A stretch of DNA of 34,026 nucleotides from Selenomonadales bacterium (GTDB taxonomy: Bacteria > Bacillota > Negativicutes > Sporomusales > UBA7701): contig JARKNV010000001.1 of the NCBI GenBank assembly GCA_029976065.1, positions 1-34,026 of the forward strand, written 5' to 3'. Below are positions 23,672 to 31,109 of the stretch, one piece after another. The first letter of the stretch is position 1, and each line of letters opens with the position of its first letter. A program made the translations under genes and the position numbers. The notes below the pieces were generated by a model. The model had not been told where the DNA came from and ran no database searches. It saw only the letters and a program-made list of their open reading frames with translations.

Positions 23672-23711
23672 TTGACAAATTGTTAACTTTTTCTTATCAT
23701 TAAGATAACAA
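23672..23711 (+). promoter_or_regulatory. birA: Sigma-A promoter overlapped by a BirA-type biotin operator
   Basis: TTGACA (23672-23677), 17-nt spacer, TATCAT (23695-23700). Across it lies TTGTTAACT (23680-23688), 14 nt, AGATAACAA (23703-23711), which fits the known BirA box TTGTTAACC-N14/15-GGTTAACAA closely. Biotinyl-AMP-loaded BirA bound here would block the promoter, giving autoregulation of birA-bioY. A second TATAAT at 23725-23730 has no good -35. Confidence 0.85.
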
Positions 23712-23747
23712 TTGGTTTGGATAGTATAATCCCGGGAGGTGGGTGTG

Positions 23748-24734
23748 GTGCGCGGCGAGATCCTGCAGATGCTCCGCGAGGAAGCGGGCCGCTATGTGTC
23801 GGGCGAGGAGGCTTCCCGCCGGCTGAACGTGTCGCGGACAGCCATCTGGAAGCATATCCGGGCCCTCAGGCAGGACGGCTACGATATCGAGGCCCATCCC
23901 CGCCTGGGGTACCGCCTGTGCCGGGCGCCCGACCTGCTGCTGCCGGCCGAGATCAAGGCCCGGCTGACGACCAAGAAAATGGGGCGGGCAATCGCCTATT
24001 TCCGCCGGGTGGAGTCGACCAACAACGAGGCCAAGGCGCTGGCGGCGGCCGGCTGCCCGGAAGGCCAGATCGTGGTGGCCGAGGAGCAGTCGGTGGGCCG
24101 GGGCAGGTTGTCGCGGGGCTGGTTTTCGCCGTTCGCCCGCGGGGTGTGGTTTACGATCGTGTTGCGGCCGCCTTTCAGCCCCCAGGAGGCACCCAAGTGC
24201 ACGCTGCTGGCCGCGGTGGCCGTGTGCCGGGCCATCCGCCGCGCGACCGGCGTGGCCTGCGGCATCAAGTGGCCGAACGATATCCTTTATGACGGCCGGA
24301 AGCTGGTGGGCATCCTTACCGAGATGTCGGCGGAGATGGACGCCATCAATCATATCGTCATCGGCATCGGCATCAACGTCAATATCGGCGCCGACGATTT
24401 TCCCCCCGAGCTGCGCGGCCTCGCCACGTCGCTGTCCCTGGCCGCCGGCCGCCCTTTTTCCCGCCTGGAGCTCTTCCTGGCCGTCCTCGCGGAGCTGGAG
24501 CGGGTGTACGGGCAGGCGGTGACGGACGGGTTCGCCACCGTGCTGGACGAGTGGCGGGGTGAGTCGGTGACGCTCGGCCGGACGGTGGATGTGATCGGCC
24601 CCGGCCGCCGTTTTTCCGGAAAGGCGCTCGACATCGACGCTGACGGGGCGCTGCTGGTGCAGACCGACGGCGGGATGGAGCGGGTGCTGGCCGGCGATGT
24701 TTCGATACGGACCCCCGAGAGAGGAGCAAAATAA
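23748..24734 (+). CDS. birA: Bifunctional biotin ligase / biotin operon repressor
   Basis: BirA attaches biotin to carboxylases via biotinyl-AMP and, with its N-terminal winged helix, represses biotin genes. The helix-turn-helix is at about residues 15-42 (VSGEEASRRLNVSRTAIWKH) followed by DGYDIEAHPRLGYRL. The catalytic domain has STNNEAK, the biotinyl-AMP loop SVGRGRLSRGWFSP, IKWPNDILYDGRKLVGIL and GIGINVN; a small C-terminal SH3-like domain ends the 328-residue protein. GTG 23748 is 8 nt from GGGAGG (23734-23739); GTG 23745 is a close alternative. The operator upstream and bioY directly downstream make a self-contained biotin-sensing unit. Confidence 0.96.
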   Translation: MRGEILQMLREEAGRYVSGEEASRRLNVSRTAIWKHIRALRQDGYDIEAHPRLGYRLCRAPDLLLPAEIKARLTTKKMGRAIAYFRRVESTNNEAKALAAAGCPEGQIVVAEEQSVGRGRLSRGWFSPFARGVWFTIVLRPPFSPQEAPKCTLLAAVAVCRAIRRATGVACGIKWPNDILYDGRKLVGILTEMSAEMDAINHIVIGIGINVNIGADDFPPELRGLATSLSLAAGRPFSRLELFLAVLAELERVYGQAVTDGFATVLDEWRGESVTLGRTVDVIGPGRRFSGKALDIDADGALLVQTDGGMERVLAGDVSIRTPERGAK

Positions 24735-24735
24735 G

Positions 24736-25314
24736 ATGCCTATCCGCAATATGATTCTCGCCGGACTGTTCGCCGCCCTGATCGCTATCGGTTCGCAGAT
24801 TTCCATCGTTTTGCCCCCCAGTCCCGTACCCCACACCATGCAGACGCCGGTCGTGCTGCTCGCCGCGCTGGTGCTCGGCGGCCGCTGGGGCTTCGTCAGC
24901 GTCCTGGTATGGGTGCTGCTCGGCGTATTCGGTCTGCCGGTGTTCGCCCAGGGGAAGGCGGGGGCGGCCCACTTGCTCGGGCCGACCGGCGGTTTTCTCG
25001 TGGGGTACATGGTGTGCGCTTATGTGGTCGGCCGCCTGACCGAGCGCGCCGCCGACGGTTTCGGCCGGACGTTCGCCTTCTTCCTGCCGGGACTGGTGGC
25101 TCTTTATGGCCTGGGGCTGCTCGGGTTCATGGCCAGCTTCGCTTTTCTTCTTCACAAACCGATGACGTGGAGCAGCGCCGCGCTGATGACGGTGGCCCCG
25201 TTCCTGCCGTACGACATCGCCAAGACCCTGGTCGCCGCTTATGTCGGCGCGCGGGTGAAGCGGGCGCTGGCCCGGGCGGGGTATATTATGACGCCGGAAC
25301 ACAAAAGCCGTTAG
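24736..25314 (+). CDS. bioY: Biotin transporter S-component BioY
   Basis: BioY is the biotin-binding membrane subunit of an ECF transporter. The 192-residue protein has about six spans; the segments PPSPVPHTMQTPVVLLAALV, LLGVFGLPVFAQGKAG and GPTGGFLVGYMVCAYVVGRL are family signatures. The ATG lies 1 nt after the birA stop with AGAGGAG (24720-24726) upstream, so it is co-transcribed with birA and should share its biotin control. No energising EcfA/EcfT genes are in the window; shared modules elsewhere are common. No biotin synthesis genes are nearby, which is compatible with dependence on uptake but does not prove it. Confidence 0.95.
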   Translation: MPIRNMILAGLFAALIAIGSQISIVLPPSPVPHTMQTPVVLLAALVLGGRWGFVSVLVWVLLGVFGLPVFAQGKAGAAHLLGPTGGFLVGYMVCAYVVGRLTERAADGFGRTFAFFLPGLVALYGLGLLGFMASFAFLLHKPMTWSSAALMTVAPFLPYDIAKTLVAAYVGARVKRALARAGYIMTPEHKSR

Positions 25315-25317
25315 GCT

Positions 25318-25332
25318 ACGGCCGTTGATAGC
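25318..25332 (+). repeat. Left-end fragment of a family A repeat
   Basis: ACGGCCGTTGATAGC matches the left end of the family A repeats (CCGTTGATA preceded by GRC). The rest of the element is missing here; a right-end fragment is found at 26150-26186, on the other side of coaX. Confidence 0.45.
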
Positions 25333-25362
25333 TTATAGCTAGATAGCAAGGGGAGAATATAC

Positions 25363-26142
25363 ATGCTGTTAGTCTTTGACGTAGGCAATACGAATATCGT
25401 CCTCGGCGTTTACGACGGCGACGACCTGCTCCAGCACTGGCGGATCTCGACCGACCGCCTGAAGACGGCCGACGAGTACGGCGTGCTGGTCAAGAGCCTG
25501 TTCGATCACCGCGGCCTTAGTCTCAGCGACATCGACGCGGCGATCATTTCGTCCGTCGTGCCGCCGCTGATGGCGCCGTTGACCCGCATGACGCAGCGCT
25601 ATTTCGGCGTCGATCCCCTGGTGGTCGGCCCCGGCATCAAGACAGGCATGGTGATTAAATACGAGAATCCGCGCGAGGTGGGCGCCGACCGCATCGTCAA
25701 CGCCATCGCCGCGTTCGAGAAGTACGGCGGCCCGGTGATTATCGTGGATTTCGGCACCGCCACCACCTTCTGCGTCGTGGACCGGAACGGCGATTACCTG
25801 GGCGGCGCCATCGCCCCCGGCATCGGCATTTCGACCGAGGCGCTTTTCCAGCGGGCCGCCAAGCTGCCGAGGATCGAGCTCGCCAAGCCGCGGACGGTCA
25901 TCTGCCGCAACACGGTGTCCAGCATGCAGTCGGGGATCATTTACGGCTTTGTCGGCCAGGTGGACGAGATCTGCCGCCGGATGGAGGTCGAGCTGAGCGA
26001 GAAGGTGGAGGTCGTCGCCACCGGCGGGCTGGCCAACCTGATCGCCCAGGAATCGTCGACGATCAAGCATGTCGATCATTTCCTGACGCTGGAGGGGTTG
26101 AGGATCATCTACAACCGCAATTCGGTCGTCGGCCGCCCATAA
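25363..26142 (+). CDS. coaX: Type III pantothenate kinase
   Basis: CoaX phosphorylates pantothenate, the first step to coenzyme A, and unlike type I kinase is not feedback-inhibited by CoA. The 259-residue protein begins [18 protein letters not shown] (phosphate-binding motif DVGNTN at residues 6-11) and shows [46 protein letters not shown] and [11 protein letters not shown]. All are hallmarks of the acetate/sugar kinase superfamily type III enzyme. GGGGAGA (25350-25356) precedes the ATG. With panC and panD 2.5 kb upstream it gives three coenzyme A steps in this region. In Bacillus coaX also follows ftsH, so its presence here reflects old synteny. Fragments of a family A repeat lie on both sides. 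Confidence 0.96.
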   Translation: MLLVFDVGNTNIVLGVYDGDDLLQHWRISTDRLKTADEYGVLVKSLFDHRGLSLSDIDAAIISSVVPPLMAPLTRMTQRYFGVDPLVVGPGIKTGMVIKYENPREVGADRIVNAIAAFEKYGGPVIIVDFGTATTFCVVDRNGDYLGGAIAPGIGISTEALFQRAAKLPRIELAKPRTVICRNTVSSMQSGIIYGFVGQVDEICRRMEVELSEKVEVVATGGLANLIAQESSTIKHVDHFLTLEGLRIIYNRNSVVGRP

Positions 26143-26149
26143 GCGCGGC

Positions 26150-26186
26150 GGAGCCGCCTAGCGTCTGGGCGCTTCTGAACGGCCTC
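26150..26186 (+). repeat. Right-end fragment of a family A repeat
   Basis: GGAGCCGCCTAG-C-TCTGGG followed by GCTTCTGAACGGCCTC closely follows the right end of copy 1 (452-488). It starts 8 nt after the coaX stop and lacks its left partner, which appears in fragment form at 25318-25332. Confidence 0.6.
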
Positions 26187-26205
26187 TAATCTGAGGCTTT
26201 CCCGT

Positions 26206-26230
26206 CCCCCGTCCTCCGGCGGGGGCTTTT
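26206..26230 (+). terminator. Probable terminator after coaX
   Basis: CCCCCG (26206-26211) pairs with CGGGGG (26220-26225), followed by CTTTT. The T-run is short. Confidence 0.6.
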
Positions 26231-26316
26231 GCGTGCCGCGGAGGAATTAGGTTTGCTTGCTGCGAATTGTGTTAATAATAGCGGTGTTCCCAGGGAACGC
26301 GAACAGGAGTGATTTC

Positions 26317-27300
26317 ATGCTGATCGGCGCGGTTGTCGTCGCCGAGCCGGCGGTGGCGCTGGCCCCCATGGCCGGCGTTACCGACCTGCCTTTCAGGCTG
26401 CTGGCGAAGGAGCTGGGCTGCAGCCTGCTGTATTCGGAGATGGTCAGCGACAAGGGGCTGCTGCACAATAATTGCCATACCCTCGATATGCTGCGGATCG
26501 ACGACCGGGAGCGGCCGGTGGCGGTGCAGATATTCGGGTCGGAGCCGGCCCCGATGGCGGCTGCGGCCCGTATTGTGGCGCGCGCGGGCGCCGATATCGT
26601 CGATATCAATATGGGCTGTCCGACGCCGAAGATCGTGAAGAACGGCGAGGGCTCGGCCCTCATGCGCCGCCAGGAGCTGGCCCGCGCTATCATCGCGGCG
26701 GTGGCCGAGGCGGTGACGGTGCCGGTGACGGTGAAGATCCGCAAGGGCTGGGACGAGGCGTCGGTGAACGCGGTGGAGATCGCCGCGCTCGCCGAGCAGG
26801 CCGGGGCGGCGGCCATCGCCGTCCACGGGCGGACCCGCGAGCAGTTTTACGCCGGCCAGGCCGACTGGGATATCATCCGCCGCGTCAAGGAGCGGGTGAG
26901 CATCCCGGTGATCGGCAACGGCGATGTCCGCACCCCGGAGGATGCCGCCCGCCTGCTGGCTTATACCGGTTGCGACGCGGTGATGGTGGGACGGGCCGCC
27001 CAGGGCAACCCGTGGATTTTCCGCCAGATCGGCCAGTACCTGGCGAACGGCCGGACGCCGCCGCCGCCGTCGCTGGCCGAGCGCCTGGAGGTGCTGGCCC
27101 GCCATCTGGACATGCTGATCGCGCATAAGGGCGAGCATATCGCCATCATGGAGATGCGCCGCCACGCGGCGTGGTATACGAAGGGCCTGCCGCACGCGGC
27201 CGAGATCCGTTTGCGGCTGAACCAGGCGGAGAGCCGCGGGGATTTCGCCCGTATTCTGGCGGCGCTGAGCGACCGCCGGGAGAGGGGGAGCGAAGAATGA
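26317..27300 (+). CDS. dusB: tRNA-dihydrouridine synthase, DusB type
   Basis: Dus enzymes reduce uridines in the tRNA D-loop using FMN and NADPH. The TIM-barrel protein (327 residues) has the start VALAPMAGVTDLPFRLLAKE, the catalytic cysteine motif DINMGCPTPKIVKNGEGSAL, VKIRKGWD, VHGRTREQFYAGQADW and the FMN-phosphate segment VIGNGDVRTPEDA with VMVGRAAQGNPW. ATG 26317 follows CAGGAGTGA (26304-26312); the longer frame upstream lacks a ribosome-binding site. A weak promoter TTGCTT (26253-26258) / TAATAG (26276-26281) is possible. The stop overlaps the next gene (ATGA), so the unknown protein downstream is co-translated. The dusB-greA-lysS neighbourhood is common in Firmicutes. Confidence 0.95.
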   Translation: MLIGAVVVAEPAVALAPMAGVTDLPFRLLAKELGCSLLYSEMVSDKGLLHNNCHTLDMLRIDDRERPVAVQIFGSEPAPMAAAARIVARAGADIVDINMGCPTPKIVKNGEGSALMRRQELARAIIAAVAEAVTVPVTVKIRKGWDEASVNAVEIAALAEQAGAAAIAVHGRTREQFYAGQADWDIIRRVKERVSIPVIGNGDVRTPEDAARLLAYTGCDAVMVGRAAQGNPWIFRQIGQYLANGRTPPPPSLAERLEVLARHLDMLIAHKGEHIAIMEMRRHAAWYTKGLPHAAEIRLRLNQAESRGDFARILAALSDRRERGSEE

Positions 27301-28259
27301 TGATGCCGATTTTGCCGGTAGCCAACGGGATTATGCCGCGGCCGGGAGGGGGGCGCATCACCGGCGTGTTTGTGGCCGGGCAGGGGGCCGCGCCGCTGGC
27401 CGGCGCGGGCACCGGGCTGGATGTGCTGGTGTGCCCGTGGGTGGCCGAGGACGGCGGGCTTTATCCCGTCGGAGTGGCGGCCAGGCTGGTGAACGTCACC
27501 GCCCAGACGGCCGTAGACGCCGCCGGGGAAGAGCTGCCTGTCATGACGGCTGTGCTGGAGGGCCGCGGGCACGCCCGCTGGCATACCCTGACGGCGGCCG
27601 GCGGGCTGGTCGCGTCGCCGGATGTGGAGGCTATCGGTCTGAGGGCGATGCGCCGCGAGTATCCGGCCATATCGGGGGCGGGGTGGCTGCCGGCCGGCGG
27701 GTTCACCGAGTTCCGCGACCCGACCGATATTCCGGTGACGATTTATGGTGCCGATATCGAGACAGGCAAGCAGGTGACGATAACCGCCAACCTCGGCGGC
27801 CTGGTGAGCCAGGAGCAGGCGCATACCATCGAGCATGGCGTCATCCGCGCCCTGCGCACGTACGGGCTGTGCACGCCCCGCACGCTGCTTGACTCGATCG
27901 CCCGCGAGACGGCCGAGCTGAAGCAGTCGGTCGAGCTCGGCCTGCGGTTCGCGCTGCCGGAGATTCTCGGCCGCACCGGCACCGGCGCCTGCGGCAATCA
28001 GATGACCAATCTCGCCCAGTTCTATCTGGCGCGCGAGTTCGTCGACAACGTGGCCGCCGGCAAATCGCTGGACCGTTCGCTCCACGACGCGCGCCGGCGG
28101 ACGATGTCCCAATTGACCGGGGAGCTGGGGATTACGATGCAGCGCGACTTCAGGGCGCTGCAGGGGCTGAAAAAGGGCATGAGCCATGACGATACGCGGC
28201 TGCGGGTGGAAACAGGCAAACGGGTCATCGGCCGGTTCCCGGCGGATCCGTGGAATTAA
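27297..28259 (+). CDS. Unrecognised protein: Lon N-domain-like front, HxxEH-containing helical back
   Basis: A 320-residue, apparently soluble protein I cannot assign to a named family. Residues about 3-110 loosely resemble the Lon substrate-binding (LON-SB/PUA-like) domain: LPVANGIMPRP at the start, then YPVGVAARLVNV and AVLEGRGHARWHTL, like the 'GTVARI...vEGlgRaRi' pattern. Residues 165-300 are mostly helical and charged and contain H176-T-I-E179-H180, an HxxEH pattern seen in inverted-zincin metalloproteases, plus GTGACGNQMTNLAQFYLARE and SLHDARRRTMSQLTGELGIT. The ATG overlaps the dusB stop (ATGA) behind GGGGGAG (27284-27290), so expression is tied to dusB. No membrane segments or signal peptide. 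The domain ideas are inference from pattern, not from alignment. Confidence 0.8.
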   Translation: MMMPILPVANGIMPRPGGGRITGVFVAGQGAAPLAGAGTGLDVLVCPWVAEDGGLYPVGVAARLVNVTAQTAVDAAGEELPVMTAVLEGRGHARWHTLTAAGGLVASPDVEAIGLRAMRREYPAISGAGWLPAGGFTEFRDPTDIPVTIYGADIETGKQVTITANLGGLVSQEQAHTIEHGVIRALRTYGLCTPRTLLDSIARETAELKQSVELGLRFALPEILGRTGTGACGNQMTNLAQFYLAREFVDNVAAGKSLDRSLHDARRRTMSQLTGELGITMQRDFRALQGLKKGMSHDDTRLRVETGKRVIGRFPADPWN

Positions 28260-28283
28260 ATGGCATTAATTGGAAATAAATAC

Positions 28284-28312
28284 TTGTTGTCGGCCAAAAA
28301 AAATGCTAAAAT
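28284..28312 (+). promoter_or_regulatory. Sigma-A-type promoter of the three-gene cluster
   Basis: TTGTTG (28284-28289), 17-nt spacer, TAAAAT (28307-28312). Transcription would begin near 28319, inside the palindrome that follows. Confidence 0.65.
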
Positions 28313-28315
28313 AAG

Positions 28316-28339
28316 TATGTACACAATGTTGTATACATA
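28316..28339. promoter_or_regulatory. 24-bp operator-like palindrome before the HTH regulator
   Basis: TATGTACACAA (28316-28326), TG, TTGTATACATA (28329-28339): 10 of 11 positions are symmetric. It lies directly downstream of the -10 and covers the expected transcription start, an ideal site for repression, most simply by the HTH protein encoded 22 nt downstream. Confidence 0.7.
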
Positions 28340-28360
28340 TAATATGGGGGAGCGAATTGT

Positions 28361-28882
28361 ATGCTCCGGCGCATCGGCGACAAGATCATCAACCCGCAGA
28401 AAATCCATAAGATCATCGATGAGATTCTCGAAATGCGCGGCCGCGGCATGTCGCAGCAGGATATCGCCAACAAGGTGGGGCTCGACCGCACGGTGATTTC
28501 CCGCCTGGAGACGTACGGCGAGGTCCGCAAGGGCGGCCGCATCGCGCTTATCGGTTTTCCGATCAAGAATTGCGACGAACTGGCGGCGATGGCCCGGCAG
28601 GAAGGGGTGGACTATTGCCTGCTGCTGACCGAGAAGGAGCGTTGGGATTTCGTCGAGAGCAAGAGCGGCCTGGAGCTTTTCAACACCATCATGGAGATCA
28701 TCGGCACCCTCCGTTCGTACGACATGGTGATAATAATCTGTTCCAACATGCGGATCAAGCTTATCGAAGCGCTGCTGGACAAAGATGTCATCGGCGTGCA
28801 GCTCGGCGAATCGCCGATCAACGAGGATAAGTACGTCAAGGCCGAATCGATCCGGGAAATTATTCGCCAGCTGCATTTTTAG
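28361..28882 (+). CDS. HTH transcriptional regulator of the quinate-type/acyl-ACP-reductase-like cluster
   Basis: The 173-residue protein has an N-terminal helix-turn-helix at about residues 20-50 (EMRGRGMSQQDIANKVGLDR then TVISRLETYGEV), of the XRE/sigma-70-like kind. A C-terminal alpha/beta domain of about 110 residues follows (GRIALIGFPIKNCDELAAMA, YDMVIIICSNMRIKLIEALL) that could bind an effector or mediate dimerisation. I do not know a characterised homologue. GGGGGAG (28346-28352) precedes the ATG by 8 nt. The gene leads a cluster with two enzymes 14 and 15 nt apart, behind a promoter overlapped by a 24-bp palindrome, which suggests autoregulation. The ligand is unknown. Confidence 0.82.
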   Translation: MLRRIGDKIINPQKIHKIIDEILEMRGRGMSQQDIANKVGLDRTVISRLETYGEVRKGGRIALIGFPIKNCDELAAMARQEGVDYCLLLTEKERWDFVESKSGLELFNTIMEIIGTLRSYDMVIIICSNMRIKLIEALLDKDVIGVQLGESPINEDKYVKAESIREIIRQLHF

Positions 28883-28896
28883 CCAGGAGGCCCGCC

Positions 28897-29802
28897 ATGA
28901 AAAGGATCGTCAGCATCAGCCTGGGCTCCGCCAAGCGCGACCACCAGGTGGTAAAGGAGTTTGGCGGTCAGAGTTTTTTGATCGAACGGATCGGCACGGA
29001 CGGCGACAAGGGCAGGGCCATTGCCCTTATTCATGCTCTGGACGGCAAGGTTGACGCCTTCGGCCTGGGCGGGACCGACCTGTATATTTATGCCGGTTCG
29101 CGGCGCTATACCTTCCGCGACACGGCCCGCATCGCCGCCGCCGCCCGCGTGACGCCCGTGGTCGACGGCAGCGGCATAAAAAATACCCTGGAGCGGCGCG
29201 TCATCCGTTTCCTGGAGAGCCGGCAGGCGATGAGTTTCGCCGGCCGCAAGGTGCTGGTGGTGTGCGCGGTGGACCGTTTCGGCCTGGCCGAGGCGCTGGC
29301 GGAGGCCGGCGCGCAGACGGTGTTCGGCGACCTGATATACGGCCTGGGGCTGCCGTTTCCCCTGCGGTCGCTCAAATCTCTCGACCGGCTGGCCCGCATC
29401 GTCGCTCCGCTGATTACCCGTTTCCCGACAAGCGTCTTCTATCCCACCGGCGAACGGCAGAACGAGACCCGGCCCCGGTATGGCAGCTATTTCCGTGAAG
29501 CTGAAGTGGTGGCCGGCGATTTTCACTTCATCCGGCGCTATATGCCTCCCGACCTGACCGGCAAGACGATTATCACCAATACGGTGACCCAGGCTGACGA
29601 GGAGCTTCTGCGGGACCACGGGATCGCGACCCTGGTTACGACTACTCCGGAGATGGGCGGCCGCTCGTTCGGCACGAATGTGCTTGAAGCGGTGCTGATC
29701 GCCCTCGCCGGCAAGCGCCCCGAGGAGATGACCGCCGAGCAGTACGGCCGCATGCTCGAGGAGATGAATATCGAGCCGCGGATCAAAGCGTTGAACGAGT
29801 AG
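28897..29802 (+). CDS. 'Quinate 5-dehydrogenase'-type protein, true function unknown
   Basis: The 301-residue protein begins MKRIVSISLGSAKRDHQVVK and contains GTDGDKGRAIALIHALDGKV, AFGLGGTDLYIYAGSRRYTF, PVVDGSGIKNTLERRVIRFL and GRKVLVVCAVDRFGLAEALA. From memory, close relatives in anaerobic spore-formers are labelled 'quinate 5-dehydrogenase', but I see no classical GxGxxG nucleotide fold typical of shikimate/quinate dehydrogenases, so that name is doubtful. The C-terminal part includes TLVTTTPEMGGRSFGTNVLE. It is soluble and has no signal peptide. GGAGG (28886-28890) precedes ATG 28897. It sits between the regulator and the acyl-ACP-reductase-like gene with tight spacing, so the three probably serve one pathway. 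Confidence 0.75.
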   Translation: MKRIVSISLGSAKRDHQVVKEFGGQSFLIERIGTDGDKGRAIALIHALDGKVDAFGLGGTDLYIYAGSRRYTFRDTARIAAAARVTPVVDGSGIKNTLERRVIRFLESRQAMSFAGRKVLVVCAVDRFGLAEALAEAGAQTVFGDLIYGLGLPFPLRSLKSLDRLARIVAPLITRFPTSVFYPTGERQNETRPRYGSYFREAEVVAGDFHFIRRYMPPDLTGKTIITNTVTQADEELLRDHGIATLVTTTPEMGGRSFGTNVLEAVLIALAGKRPEEMTAEQYGRMLEEMNIEPRIKALNE

Positions 29803-29817
29803 AGGGGGTATTTAGCA

Positions 29818-30912
29818 ATGGAAAAGTTCGCGTTTGTCGTTCATCCGATTACTGCCAGCGATGTTAGCCGCAAATTCCCCTTCACGAAGAACTGGTCGGA
29901 CGGCTTCGTCGAGTCGCTGATCAAATTTATCCCGCCATTCAAGGTTTCCCATGTCAGCGGCATCGTTTCGCCCCACAACGAGAGCGAGGGCTGGTTCGTC
30001 GGCTGCCCGCTGACTTCGCGGCAGATGGTCGAGATGCCGGAACAGTATGTGATAAAGAAGATCATCAAGGCCGGCAAAATCGCGGAAAGGCTGGGCGCGA
30101 AGATTCTCGGCCTGGGGGCGTTTACTTCGGTGGTCGGCGACGCCGGCATCACCATCGCCAAGAACCTGAATATCGCCGTGACTTCCGGCAATAGCTACAC
30201 GGTGGCTACGGCGCTGGAGGGAACCCGTCAGGCGGCCAAGATGCTCGGCCTCAATATGGAGCGGGCCAATGTCGTGGTGCTGGGGGCCACCGGCTCGGTC
30301 GGCGCCGCCTGCGCGCAGATACTGGCGCGCGAGGTCCGTTACCTGACGCTGGTTGCCCGCAGCGAGGCCAAGCTGGAAAAAGTTGCCGGGCAGATTTTGC
30401 GGTCGACAGGATTAGCGGTGAAAGTTACGGCGAATACTAAGGGGGCACTTAAGGCGGCCGATATTGTCATCGCCGTGACGAGCGCAATCGATACCCTTAT
30501 CGAGCCCGAGGATCTCAAGATAGGCGCGATCGTCTGCGACGTCGCCCGGCCGCGTAATGTCTCCCGCCGCGTGGTCGAGGCGCGCGACGACGTGTTGGTT
30601 ATCGAGGGCGGCGTGGTCGAGATTCCCGGTGATGTGGATTTTGGCATCAATTTCGGTTTTCCGCCGCGGACGGCTTATGCCTGTATGGCGGAAACGATGA
30701 TTCTCGCCCTGGAAAAACGGTACGAAAACTTTTCCCTGGGGCGCGACCTGACGGTGAAGCAGATCGAGACGATCGAGAAGCTGGCGGCCAAGCACGGTTT
30801 CCGCCTGGCGGGCTTCCGCAGCTTCGAACGGGCTGTGACCGCCGCGGAGATCGAAAGCGTCAAAGAGAAGATCAGGGCAAAGATCGCCCTGCCTAAGGAG
30901 GGAATCTGCTAG
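29818..30912 (+). CDS. Homologue of cyanobacterial long-chain acyl-ACP reductase (AAR-like)
   Basis: Cyanobacterial AAR reduces acyl-ACP/acyl-CoA to fatty aldehyde with NADPH. This 364-residue protein follows that enzyme along its length: LGLGAFTSVVGDAG (AAR: LGGFTSI), TSGNSYTVATAL (TTGNTHTAY), the nucleotide loop VVVLGATGSVGAA (residues 153-164), LTLVARSEAKLE, IEGGVVEIPGDVDF (LNGGVVEHCFDIDW) and NFSLGRDLTVKQIETIEKLA (NFSWGRNQITIEKMEAIGE). Cys289 in RTAYACMAETMILALE aligns with the catalytic Cys294 of the Synechococcus enzyme. Automatic annotation may call such proteins shikimate or amino-acid dehydrogenase. GAGGGGG (29802-29808) precedes the ATG. A fatty-aldehyde or acyl-thioester reductase role is inferred; the substrate is untested. 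Confidence 0.8.
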   Translation: MEKFAFVVHPITASDVSRKFPFTKNWSDGFVESLIKFIPPFKVSHVSGIVSPHNESEGWFVGCPLTSRQMVEMPEQYVIKKIIKAGKIAERLGAKILGLGAFTSVVGDAGITIAKNLNIAVTSGNSYTVATALEGTRQAAKMLGLNMERANVVVLGATGSVGAACAQILAREVRYLTLVARSEAKLEKVAGQILRSTGLAVKVTANTKGALKAADIVIAVTSAIDTLIEPEDLKIGAIVCDVARPRNVSRRVVEARDDVLVIEGGVVEIPGDVDFGINFGFPPRTAYACMAETMILALEKRYENFSLGRDLTVKQIETIEKLAAKHGFRLAGFRSFERAVTAAEIESVKEKIRAKIALPKEGIC

Positions 30913-30918
30913 AAGGCG

Positions 30919-30947
30919 TTGACAAACGATGGTTTTCCGCCTATAAT
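30919..30947 (+). promoter_or_regulatory. greA: Consensus sigma-A promoter upstream of greA
   Basis: TTGACA (30919-30924), exactly 17 nt, TATAAT (30942-30947). It gives a leader of about 155 nt before greA. Within the leader GTGTCAAG (30985-30992) and CTTGACAC (30999-31006) form a perfect 8-bp hairpin followed by an AT-rich run, and CACCC/GGGTG (31025-31035) forms a smaller one. A further TATAAT at 31059-31064 lacks a clear -35. Confidence 0.9.
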
Positions 30948-31109
30948 AAATGCCAATGAGGGGGTAACATCCTTATAGAAACAAGTGTCAAGTCGTTGCT
31001 TGACACTATTTATATTGCCTAGCTCACCCGGGGTGCAACATCGCGGCTACACGAATAGTATAATTACAGGTTGGGGACCAATTCCACGGATAAGAAGGGG
31101 AGCAAAAGA

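Noticed and set aside
23283..23678. Open frames in both directions across the panD-birA spacer
   Set aside because: Products are arginine/alanine-rich without homology, no ribosome-binding sites, and the DNA is dominated by inverted repeats; treated as a structured element instead.
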